From Bretschneidera sinensis (taxonomy: Eukaryota; Streptophyta; Magnoliopsida; Brassicales; Akaniaceae), in the NCBI GenBank assembly GCA_023935145.1, contig CM043701.1, positions 68,801,317-68,865,316 on the forward strand: a stretch of DNA of 64,000 nt. Direction: 5' to 3'. Numbering within the stretch: the first letter of the stretch is position 1; every line of letters begins with the position of its first letter. The position numbers were made by a program, and so were the translations under genes. The notes beneath the pieces are model-generated. The model made no database searches. It saw only the letters and a program-made list of their open reading frames with translations, and had not been told where the DNA came from. Of this stretch, positions 1 through 9,631 are shown piece after piece.

Positions 1-96
1 AAAACTTTGAACTCGAATCTAAGGGAGTACTCCACCGTGAAGTCTTCGGGGTTGGTGAAGATAAGCTCGGCTCCACTACCAGCACTGTTTGAAGAT
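1..96 (-). pseudogene. Tat-lineage retrotransposon pol fragment, archaeal-type RNase H
   Basis: Read on the minus strand this short stretch gives an open frame with GSGAELIF and EYSLRFEF, which match the conserved core of the second, archaeal-type RNase H found in Tat-lineage Ty3 elements. The first part of the same domain (WTLYVD) is on the far side of Athila-1, at about 12958-13070 on the minus strand. When the Athila-1 insertion and one copy of its AAGAT duplication are left out, the frame runs on without a break. The element continues past the left edge of the window, so its 3' end and 3' LTR cannot be seen. Confidence 0.75.
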
Positions 97-361
97 TGAT
101 AAGAGCCATAAAATGCGTCTCAACAATGTTTAATTGTTAGCATTTTATGATTGATCTCGGTCTTTATTGCACTTTTATGTGTTAATAACTCTAAAGTAAT
201 ATTATTGGACCACTGACTTATTTTAGTGCATTTTCAAGTACTTGGAGTCCAAAAGAGAAGAATAAGCGATCGTTGTTTAAAAGCTCCAAGATCCCATGCA
301 TAACGGAGCGTCGGAGTGGTTGCGGAGAAGCAAACATAAAGGAAATCAAAAAAATCAGTGA

Positions 362-527
362 GCACCGCGGTGCCCCTCAGCTAGCACTGCGTTGCCCAGA
401 AGCCACCACATAATGAACAATCAGTGAGCACCGCAGTGCTCCTCACCCAGCACCGCGGTGCCTAGAAGCTCACCCAATCAAGCTGAAGCTAGCACCGTAG
501 CGCCCATAAAGCAACTCCGTAGAGCGC
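362..527. repeat. Palindrome cluster in Athila-1 U3
   Basis: Perfect 12-mers GCACCGCGGTGC are at 362-373 and 450-461. Degenerate copies are at 428-439 (GCACCGCAGTGC), 492-503 (GCACCGTAGCGC) and near 512-527. The tract is GC-rich in an AT-rich LTR and lies just upstream of the TATA-like box. A related tract is in the 3' LTR at about 11919-12062. Confidence 0.8.
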
Positions 528-611
528 AAACGGGGTTGTATCTCCGAGTTAGAACTTAATTAGGGTTTTAAAAATTAGATTAAACCCAAGAACACCCTTG
601 AACCCTTATAC

Positions 612-619
612 TATAAATA
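612..619 (+). promoter_or_regulatory. TATA-like box of Athila-1 5' LTR
   Basis: TATAAATA in the context ACTATAAATAGG. The same box is conserved in the 3' LTR at 12148-12155. It is the probable start signal of the genomic transcript. Confidence 0.6.
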
Positions 620-1413
620 GGTCACTTAGGATTTAAGAGGGGGGGATCTTGTGGTTGGAATCAAGGCCTGGAAACTCAAAGAAGCAGCCTCAGTCTCCTC
701 CATCAAAGTTTTCAGCCATGAGTTCCATGGCAAACTAATCTCCAAGCAAGGCGAAAGGATGATTCCCTATATGTAGTTGTTCTTATTTTCCTTTACTTGG
801 TTCAGTTGTAATAAGGATTTATTGTCAAGATATTGTTTTGATTTACTTTTCTATCTAATTATAAGATTTTCTCTAATCCGGTGATTGTATATTTTTCCTT
901 GATATAAATCTAGTCATGCTTTTCTTATGTCAAGATTGTTTGGATATGATTGAGTCCGGTAGGTTTACCCTTTAGGTTTGTCCATTACTGCAATAGTTCA
1001 TAAAAGATATATTGTCATTTCTTGATAAACCTATAGGGTAGATCATGTGTGCATGAATCAAAAGTAAAGTATTTCATAACAATTACATTAGGGTTTATAC
1101 ATACTCTTATTGAATATTTTCCGGTTGCCTATTTGGGATGTGAAACCCGCAACCGAGATAAAAATAACTGAATCAAGTTAGGATTAGGGTAATGCACCTA
1201 GGGAGGATTCTTGGAACCTTGTTGTTCCTCTATTATATTTTACAATCTATTTTACACAATTACTCCATTATCAACAGTTCATACTTTCTCACTTAAATCT
1301 TTATCGTTTGTGTTATGGTTTATACCTTCTTTTGTAGTTAACTTGTTTCCCTGTGGAATTGACACCCCAAAGCTATGCTACAACTACCGCGTTATATTTT
1401 AGCTGTAATCAAA

Positions 1414-1435
1414 TTTTGCCACCGTTGCCGGGGAA
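1414..1435 (+). other. Primer binding site of Athila-1 (tRNA-Asp type)
   Basis: Starting two bases after the LTR end, TTGCCACCGTTGCCGGGG matches the plant Athila/Tat consensus TGGCGCCGTTGCCGGGG except for GCG to CCA changes near the 5' end. The tRNA assignment rests on knowledge of the lineage. Confidence 0.75.
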
Positions 1436-1567
1436 ACGCGCTTACATACAAAGAAGTTTGTCAACTCTAAGACAAGACGGTACTATCGTTCTTTTCTTTA
1501 AGTTTTAATTTTCTGATTTATTTTTTTTGTTCTATTTTATTTGTTACCTTTTAAACTCAGTTGGTGT

Positions 1568-3200
1568 ATGCTTAGACCGAGAGATTCGAAAGGGAGATTC
1601 ATTAAGGGACCTAAATTAGAGATACCCTTCCCTTCCGCGTCCGTTAATGAAATCTCGCCTAGATCAAACCCTAGTGTACACCCAACAGAAAATATAAAAA
1701 ATTTGGTTAACATAGCTGAAAACCCTAATGGGAATGTTGCTAGGCCACATTCTAGTCGGACAGCCACACCATCATGCATTATGTTTCTAGCTAACACTCG
1801 CCATCAAGATTTTAAAACAGGGATGATACAATTACTCCTTACTTTTCATGACTTGGAAAACAAGAACCCATATGTGCACATTAGAGAGTTTGAGGAAGTA
1901 GTTGCGACTTTTCATAGTCAAGATGCAACTGATGATATCGTGAGACTCAAGTTTTTTCCTTTCTCTTTGAAGGATAAAGCTAAGAGTTGGTTATACTCGC
2001 AGAGACCACGATCAATTGAGTCATGGAATGAGATGACCCAAGTCTTTTTTAACAAATACTTCCCTCAACATAAGACTAATGCTTTGAAAAGACAAATCTC
2101 TAGTTTTGCATAAAAGGAAAATAAGACTTTGTATTAGTCTTAGGAGAAATTTAAAGAGCTGTTAAGTGTGTGTCCACATCATGGGTATGAAAATTGGCGT
2201 TTAGTGAGCTATTTCTATGAGAATCTTACCTATAGAGAACGTCAATTTGTAGAGATAATGTGCAATGGTGAATTTCTGCAAAAAGACCCAGATGAGGCTA
2301 TAGAATACCTCAATGAGCTAGTTGAAAAAACTCATACATGGACTGGACCTAGTGCTACGGAAAGCACAAATAGGTCATGACCTATAGGAAACCCTAGTGG
2401 TGAGGGAATATACCATCTTAGGGAGGAAGATAACCTGAAAGCCAAGGTCAAAATGCTTACTAGGGAGTTAGAGGCATTAAAAACTAAAAAGCCAACACAC
2501 ATGGTTAATCAAGCAGAACCTTTAGAACCATGTTTTGTGTGTAGCGGGGTTGATCTTCCCGCTCAAGATTGTCCCACATTCGTCGATATGAGAGGATTGT
2601 ATGAGGAACAATGTAATACCTTAGGTATGTACAAGAAGCCTCCAGCACCCTTCTCTAACACTTACAATCCGGGTTGGCGAAATCACCCCAACTTTAACTG
2701 GAAATCTGAAAAATCAGCAACATGCACAGCCCCCTAGATCATACCCAGCACCTTATCATGCACCCTTATCCTCTAGGAACTCTTTAGAATACACCTTACA
2801 TGCTTTTATAGAAACACAAGGTAAAACAAACCAAAGGTGTGAGGTATTAATTACACAAGTGGTTGAGGAGAACAAAGAAATAAGGAGCCAAGTGTCTAAA
2901 TTAATGGGCTCTTTGAGTGTGACTGATCGAGGTAAGTTCCGTTCCCAAGCTCAGTCTATACCTCATGGTCAACATATGGCACAAGAAAATTTGAAAGATG
3001 TAAATGCCATTGTGACTCAAAGTGGTAAGCCACTACACATCCCACCAATGAATAAACCCGAGGATGTGAGAAATGGTCAAACTAGTAGTGAAGCCGAGCT
3101 GCCTAAAGACCCTGAAGTGACCAAAAATCCTGTTAAGGCACCATTCCCCTAAGCCTTAAAATCTAACAAGAAAAATCTGAAAATAAATAATGAAATTCTT
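1568..3200 (+). pseudogene. Athila-1 gag, broken
   Basis: The start MLRPRDSKGRFIKGP matches the start of Athila-2 gag (16858). The core (FFPFSLKDKAKSWLYS, CPHHGYENW, FYENLTYRERQF) is the plant retrotransposon gag domain. It forms the virus-like particle in intact relatives. In-frame stops are at 2111 (TAA), 2135 and 2141 (both TAG), 2378 (TGA) and 3150 (TAA). A frameshift near 2720 moves the frame from the CFVCSG cysteine region to the downstream part. Comparison with Athila-2 shows CAA and TGG at the positions of two of the stops, so they look like C-to-T or G-to-A changes. It cannot give a full-length product. Confidence 0.88.
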
Positions 3201-3215
3201 GAGAACTTAAGGCAA

Positions 3216-3938
3216 GTGAAACTTAATCTTCCTCTTTTGCATGTGATTAAACAAGTCCCTACCTATGCAAAAGTTCTCAAAGATTTATGCACAATTAAGA
3301 GGAAGCACCATGTCAAGAAAACAACATTCCTAACTAAGCAAGTTAGTGCGCTAATTGAGCAAAGAATTCCCCCGAAATACAAGGATCTAAGCTGTCCTAC
3401 CATTGCTTGCAGCATTGGAAATCATGAGGTTGGACAAGCCTTGCTAGATTTAGGAGCTAGTGTAAACCTAATGCCATTCTCCATTTACTTACAGTTGGGG
3501 TTAAGAGAAATCAAACCAACCGGCATAGTATTATAATTGGCTGACCATTCAGTCAAAGTACCCCGGGGTGTGGTAGAGGATGTTTTGATTCAAATTGATA
3601 AATTTTACTATCCTGTTGATTTCTTAATTCTTGATATTACTTCTGCTGTTGACACTAACTCTAAAATCCCCTTGATTTTGGGTAGACCTTTTCTTGCTAC
3701 TGTAAATACTCTAATAAATTGTAGGAATGGACTCATGAAGCTATCCTTTGGAAACATGACCCTTGAAGTGAACATTTTCAATGTTGCAAAACAGCTCAAA
3801 GATGAGGATGAAAACCACCAGATTTACATAATTGAGTCACTCATCAATGAGGGAGTTTCCTTAGCTCATGATTATGATCCTCTTGAAAATTTTCTTGTTA
3901 ATTCTGAATGGATTTATTTGATGATAAAGCTAATATAA
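3216..3938 (+). pseudogene. Athila-1 aspartic protease region, broken
   Basis: The segment carries ALLDLGASVNLMP, the Athila form of the retroviral-type aspartic protease site (DLGAS in place of D-S/T-G) at about 3447-3461, and later IPLILGRPFLAT, the second conserved protease block. A TAA at 3534 splits the domain where relatives have CAA. At about 3905-3938 the frame shifts into the RT frame. The enzyme would mature Gag-Pol in an intact element. Confidence 0.85.
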
Positions 3939-5649
3939 TTGATATTTGTGCTGTTTTTGACAAATCTCAGGATTATAACAATCGGGCATGGCAACCAAAG
4001 TTTGAGGAGCAGCTCGAAAGAAGCAAAACACAAGTCCCCTTAAGTGTGGAAGCACCTAAGGTCGAATTGAAGCCACTACCTAAGGGTTTAAAGCATGTCT
4101 TTCTCGGTCCAGGTGATACATTTCCTGTTATTATTTCTTCTGAATTATCTGAGACCCCAGGTAAAAAATTAATTCAAACTTTAAATGCACATAAATCAGC
4201 CTTAGGATGGAGCATGGCTGATTTAAAGGGAATTCGTCCCTTAATCTGCTCCCATAAAATAAATTTGGATGATGGAACTAGTCCTTGTAGAGACCCTCAA
4301 CGTAGGCTTGACCCCACTATGAAAGAAGTAGTGAAAAACGAAGTGCTGAAACTATTAGATGCGGGTATTATATATCCCATAGCTGATAGTAAGTGGGTAA
4401 GCCCTACGCAAGTCGTCCCTAAAAAATCCAGAGTCACTGTGGTAAAGAATGACCTAGGAGAATTAGTTCCTACCAAACTTGTGACCGGGTGGCGTATATG
4501 CATTGATTACAGAAAATTAAATGATGCCACCAGGAAAGACCACTTCCCACTTCCTTTTATTGATCAAATTCTTGAGTGTGTAGCTGGTCATCCCTTTTAC
4601 TGTTTTCTAGATGGTTATTCTGGTTATTATCAAATAGAAATTGCATTAGAAGACCAAGAAAATACCACTTTTACATGTCCCTTTGGAACCTATGCTTTTC
4701 GTAGAATGCCATTTGGATTATGTAACGCCCCTGCTAATTTTCAACGCTGCATGATGAGTATTTTTAGTGACATGGTTAAAAGTTGCATGGAGGTTTTTAT
4801 GGATGACCTAACTATTTTTAGATCTTCATTTGAAGCTTGCTTAATGAATTTAGAAAGAGTATTAATTCGCTGTGAGGAAAAAGAATTGGTTTTAAATTGG
4901 GAAAATGACATTTCATGGTACCATCCGGTGTTGTCTTAGGGCATATTGTCTCTTCTAAAGGAATAGAGGTTGATCAATCTAAGATTGAATTAATCTCTAA
5001 ATTACCTACCCCTAAGACAATAAAGGATGTGAGATCTTTCCTTGGTCATGCTGGTTTTTATAGGAGGTTCATACAGAATTTTTCGAACATCTCTAGACCT
5101 CTAAGTGCCCTCCTAGTTAAAGACACTCCCTTTGAATGGACACAAGCTTGTCAAGAAGCATTCCAAATGCTGATTGGAAAGCTTACTTCTGCACCTATAA
5201 TGCAGTCACCGGATTGGACTTTACCTTTTGAAATCATGTGTGATACTAGTGACTACACTGTAGGTGCTATTCTTGGACAACGAAGAGAGGGAAAACCTTT
5301 TGTCATTTACTATGCTAGTAAGACTTTAAATAGTACTCAAATGAATTATTCTACAATTGAAAAAGAATTGCTAACTATAGTATTTGCTTTAGATAAATTT
5401 CGTACTTATTTAATTGGTTCTCCTATCCTTATTTTTACGGATCTTCTTACAAAGAAAGATGCTAAGGCACGACTAATCCGATGGGTCCTCCTCTTGCAAG
5501 AGTTTGATATCGCCATCAAGGACAAGAAAAGAGTGGAGAATGTCATAGCTAACCACCTCTCGAGACTCACATTCGAGGACACTTGTGATGACATGCCAAT
5601 CAAGGATGATTTCCCCGATGAGCAATTACTTTCCATTACTTCTCTACCA
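3908..5649 (+). pseudogene. Athila-1 reverse transcriptase and RNase H, broken
   Basis: RT motifs occur in order: [34 protein letters not shown] and the catalytic FMDDL near 4797-4811. A one-base loss in an A-run near 4905 shifts the frame just after VLNWE. The new frame gives the connection domain (FLGHAGFYRRFI) and RNase H (PFEIMCDTSDYTVGAILGQ). RNase H lacks about six residues after IFTD compared with Athila relatives, in frame, so part of the substrate-binding and catalytic region is gone. A TAG at 5650 follows, where TGG is expected. Confidence 0.9.
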
Positions 5650-5652
5650 TAG

Positions 5653-6940
5653 TTTGCTCACATCGTAAATTATTTGGCTACAAGTGAGATACTTATGGAT
5701 TGGAGCGCTCAAGACAAGAAGAAATTCTTATATGAGGTATGTAATTTTTATTGGGATGGCTCCTATCTTTTCAAGTACTACTCTGACCAAATCCTAAGGT
5801 GTTGCATCCTTAGTGAAAAGATTGCAAGTGTCTTAGAATTTTGTCATTCCCAAGCTTGTGGAGGCCACTTTTCAATGAAAAAAACCGCTGCAAAAATTTT
5901 GCAGTGTGGATTTTATTGGCCTACCTTGTTTAAAGATGCAATTACCTATTGTCGCTCATGTGAAAGGTGTCAAAAGTTAGGAGCTGTGTCTAGCCAAAAT
6001 ATGATGCCCCTAAACCCTATTTTATTAATTGAAATCTTTGATTGTTGGGGCATCGATTTTATGGGACCCTTTCCTCATTCCTTCGGATACCATTATATCA
6101 TCGTGGCAATAGATTACGTATCTAAGTGGGCAGAGGCAGCAGCTTGCCGAAGCAATGATAATAGAACAGTAATTAAGTTTCTTAAAGAAAATGTGTTGTC
6201 TCGATTTGGTACACAACGTGCTATAATTAGTGATCGAGGTACATATTTTTGCAACTGTTCTTTTGAAGCTTTGATGAAAAAATATGGGGTGTTACATAAA
6301 ATTTCTACTGCCTATCATCCTCAAACCAGTGGACAAGTAGAACTTGCTAATAGGGAAATTAAACAAATTTTAGAAAAAAAGGGTAAACCTGGATCGTAAG
6401 GATTGGTCTTTAAGACTAATTGATGCGCTTTGGGCCTACCGTACAGCTTTTAAAACACCCTTAGGCATGTCACCTTATAGGCTTGTTTTTGGAAAGCCTT
6501 GCCACTTACCTATAGAGCTCGAGCATCGAGCTTATTGGGCCATCAAGTCTTTTAATTTTGACATAGAAGAAGCGGGTAAGCTTCAGAAATATCAGTTAAC
6601 CGAATTAGAGGAATTAAGAAACGATACTTATGAGAATTCTAGAATCTATAAGGCCAAGATGAAAGTATTCCATGACAAAACCATTTTGAGGAAAATGTTT
6701 AAACCCAATGATAGGGTATTCTTATACGACTCTAGACTCTATAAGCATCCTGGAAAACTTCGGTCGAGGTGGACCGGCCCTTTTATCGTGAAAAATGTTT
6801 TTGAAAATGGGGTGTTAGAAATTGAGGATCTAGAGATGGTCGAATTTTTAAAGTAAATGGTAAGCGCCTAAAGATCTTAATCGATAGGCAAGATCCGGAA
6901 GTGGAAGACATTTCACTTATGGATCCGGTCTATTTCCCTT
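5653..6940 (+). pseudogene. Athila-1 integrase, broken
   Basis: The N-terminal zinc-binding domain shows H-x3-H-type spacing (HSQACGGH) and CRSCERC. The catalytic triad is visible: D in WGIDFMGP (about 6049), D in ISDRGT (about 6223) and E in [10 protein letters not shown] (about 6331). A frameshift near 6385 separates the core from the C-terminal part ([20 protein letters not shown], then GPFIVKN). A second shift near 6854 ends the open frame before the expected NGKRLKIL-like tail. No chromodomain is present, as expected for Athila. Confidence 0.9.
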
Positions 6941-7140
6941 AACTTTACCACATAAGTACTTTTTTTTTTTATTTCTTTGTTTGTTTTGTTTTTACTTAAG
7001 TCTTATTCAATCTTAATTGTTAGTTTTTTTTTTAGTCTAATCTAATTTAAGGATTACGTTTTATACCATTATTTTGGCTAACTTTGTTTTTTTTCCTTCT
7101 TTCTTTTAGGAACATATGAAAACTTTCTTCTTGCAGCACC

Positions 7141-7380
7141 AGGCCCAGTACGCCAGGCCCGGCACCACGGTGCTTCTCGGCCAGCACCGCAACGCACAGA
7201 ACCAGGCCCAGCACGCTAGGCCTAGCATCGCAGGGCATAGAATAGCGCCAGCTCGAGCCCAACACATAGCTAACCCTAATTCTGCACTATATAAGCTATT
7301 TTGCTGCCTTCTTCTTCATTTCTCCCTTCACAAAGCCAACAGCACACTACATTCTCTCTCATCTTTGCAATAAATCCTTA
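7141..7380 (+). promoter_or_regulatory. Candidate internal promoter upstream of Athila-1 ORF3
   Basis: The 700 bp spacer between integrase and ORF3 (6941-7640) contains GC-rich palindromic units like those in the LTR: GCACCACGGTGC at 7162-7173 and GCACCGCAACGC at 7184-7195. About 95 bp later there is a TATA-like TATATAAG at 7288-7295, followed by a pyrimidine-rich leader and then the ORF3 ATG at 7641. The arrangement copies that of the U3 region of the LTR. A promoter role is inferred; only the motifs are seen. The rest of the spacer is T-rich with no gene. Confidence 0.4.
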
Positions 7381-7640
7381 CTTGCCCACTCACTTTGGCT
7401 AAAAACTTTCTTGTTTCTACCATCATTGCTCACTAATTTTGCTGTTTTTGCTAGTATTCTTTCTCAAAAGCTTGGTTATAAGAAGATTTGGGGTTTATCA
7501 AAGCACACTTCAAGAGGAGGGTAGTCTTTCTTCTCTCCAACATAGACATCAAGTAAAACCACTTTCTTCCATTTTGTTGCTTATTTGTGCTATTTAATGG
7601 TTACATTTTGCCCTAAGTCTATTATTTTATATATATTTCA

Positions 7641-8770
7641 ATGGCACCTAAGGCCAAGAGACCTAGGGGGCAAACACAACAAGAGTATGATAAGACCAAA
7701 TTTGTGAGTTTTGAAGCAAATGAGAGATATATTAAAATGCTAAAACCCATTCCCGAAAGAGGATTCAACATCACCGAGAGGGGAAATCTGACCTTATTTA
7801 GAATGATTCTAGATAGGAATTGGGGTATATTTACAAGACCATCCTCTCCCTCCCTCCCCAATTTGGTTAGAGAATTTTACGCGAATGCGCCCGAGCATAG
7901 GAATGGTAAAGTGAGAGTAAGAGGGCGAACAGTCTCTTTTAGCAACTCAACCATTAATAGTTTCTATGGATTACTTGACATTGAACATAGTGAGTATAGT
8001 GCATATGTGTCTACAATTAATTATGAAGAGATTTGCACTACCCTTTGTATTCCGGGCACTACGTGGAAAATGACGGGTGATATCCCTGTCACTTTGCCTC
8101 ATACTTCTCTCAATGCCAATGCTAGGGCTTGGTAATATTTTATATGTCAGCGGATGATGCCTGTTTTACACTATAGTGCCTTAACTGTTGAGCGAGCTGT
8201 GTTAATTTATGCAATTTTGATGGGTATGACTATCGATGTGGGCCAAGTCATATATAATTCTATCAAACACACTGTTGGATAAAAGCTCGGATTATATTTT
8301 TCTTCTTTAATTACCCAATTGTGCATCCGAGCTGAGTCCAACACATGCCTGATGAGGAGACCCAGCAACCTAAAAAACCCATCGATGATATCCTGCTAGC
8401 TCAAATTAAAGCCTCAAGGCCACCAATTCCGGGAGAAGAGGCAGTATTTGCTGCCCGCTCCCCCACCTCTAGGAATTTCACGATTGTCGAGCGCCTTGAG
8501 CAGATAGAGAGTTATTTTGATGAGCATCAGAAATTATTGCTTGATAGGTTAGATCATCAAGACAAATTTTTGGCTTGGCAAGCCGATTATCAAGCAGAGG
8601 TCAACTCTTCCTTTGGTAAGATGTACCAACACCTTGCCTCCGTTACTGGTTGTAATATGGGTCATTTTCCTACTATGCCACGCTATCCAGGTTCATCTTT
8701 TGATCCACCTCTCGAGGAAGGTGAAGAGAATGAAGGGAATGCAGACGATGATGAGGATTTAGAGGAGTAG
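7641..8770 (+). pseudogene. Athila-1 ORF3, 'putative plant transposon protein' domain, broken
   Basis: The ATG at 7641 opens a 164-codon frame starting MAPKAKRPRGQ. The middle (ERGNLTLFRMILDRNWGIF, then the frame after the stop with RMMPVLHYSALTVERAVLIY, IDVGQVI and SLITQLC) matches the plant domain of unknown function found after pol in Athila and related elements. Stops at 8133 and 8281 and a frameshift near 8340 break it. The last open part (8345-8770) has a predicted coiled-coil-like stretch (ERLEQIESYFDEHQKLLLDR) and an acidic tail. Some authors call this position env-like. I see no clear signal peptide or membrane segment here, so I do not call it an envelope gene. Confidence 0.75.
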
Positions 8771-9631
8771 TTTTGGGTTCTATCTCTTATTTTCCCTTTT
8801 CGTTAGTTTATTTTTCGTTATTTTCTTTTTCGTTTTAGTGATTTTTCTCCATTTTACGTGCTAACCTAACATATGGTGGGAATCTTAAGGGTACACCACA
8901 ATTTTTTTCTTTCTGTTGTCTTGTTCTATGTTGTAGATCGGAATTTCAGCAAGAAGAATGGCATGCAATTTACTGGTGGTGCACATTTTTCAGCACCTAT
9001 GCACTCATGCTTACAAAGGGAGTTTTCTTTACTTTCTCTTTCACATTGAGGACAATGCAATTTTTAGGTTGGGGGTGGAGGAAACGTAGTTCTTTTTCAT
9101 TAATATTTCTTAGTGTTACCTTCCTTTACCTTGTGTTTTAAGCATGCTTTGTGTTTGCCTTGGATGTAATTCACATGTCAATGAAATAAGCTTAATTGAA
9201 TAACATACAACATTTAGAAGTAGTTAAATTTTGTTTTAGTTTGAGAATACTTTAAGTGTCAATCTTGATTTGGTTAGAGACTCTAGTTTGTGGTAAGATT
9301 GTATGATTAGTCTTAAACATTTAGAGAAGTTTTATGTGCGATTATTTTGTGAATATTTTTACGGTCTCGGTAAGCTCTAGAACTTACTTGATAATCACTT
9401 GAGGTGAATTCCTAGAATGCACATTACTTAGAATATGATATAGGCCATTTTTGGACCGTTTGAGCTTTTCGAACTTACCCTTGCTAGATTCATCACTAGT
9501 CACCTGTTTGAGCCTTGTTCTTGAAAAACAATATGAGCCTTGTTTTTTTCGATAACCCATTTACTCACTTTTATGAGCTTAAAAATATTTTATCATTACC
9601 TTTCTTTTAAAAGAACTTAGCTATACACATT
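8771..9631. other. Athila-1 3' spacer, first part
   Basis: This stretch is T-rich and without a supported gene. It includes the conserved inverted repeat at 9044-9057 and matches the spacer of Athila-2 (18681-19450) in patches, for example around the phrases on either side of 9240-9420. Confidence 0.7.
9044..9078 (+). other. Conserved inverted repeat CATTG-AGGA-CAATG plus G-run
   Basis: CATTGAGGACAATG (9044-9057) can form a 5 bp stem with a 4 base loop. It is followed by TTGGGGGTGG at 9069-9078. The same pair of motifs is in Athila-2 (18768-18781, one stem base changed) and on the minus strand of the element at 31107-40686 (33473-33486). Confidence 0.65.

Larger units (their letters stand above)
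97..1411 (+). repeat. 5' LTR of Athila-1 (1315 bp)
   Basis: It aligns along its whole length with 11654-12952. It has TG...CA ends. A TATA-like TATAAATA lies at 612-619, about 90 bp after a cluster of GC-rich palindromes. The 3' part carries the motif GACACCCCAAAGCT before the LTR end. Confidence 0.93.

Noticed and set aside
1211..1402. 63-codon frame in the Athila-1 5' LTR
   Set aside because: It lies inside an LTR, is repeated with changes in the 3' LTR, and matches no family.
7641..8770. Envelope gene in Athila-1
   Set aside because: Position fits env-like genes, but I see no signal peptide, membrane segment or glycoprotein features; the domain match is better.
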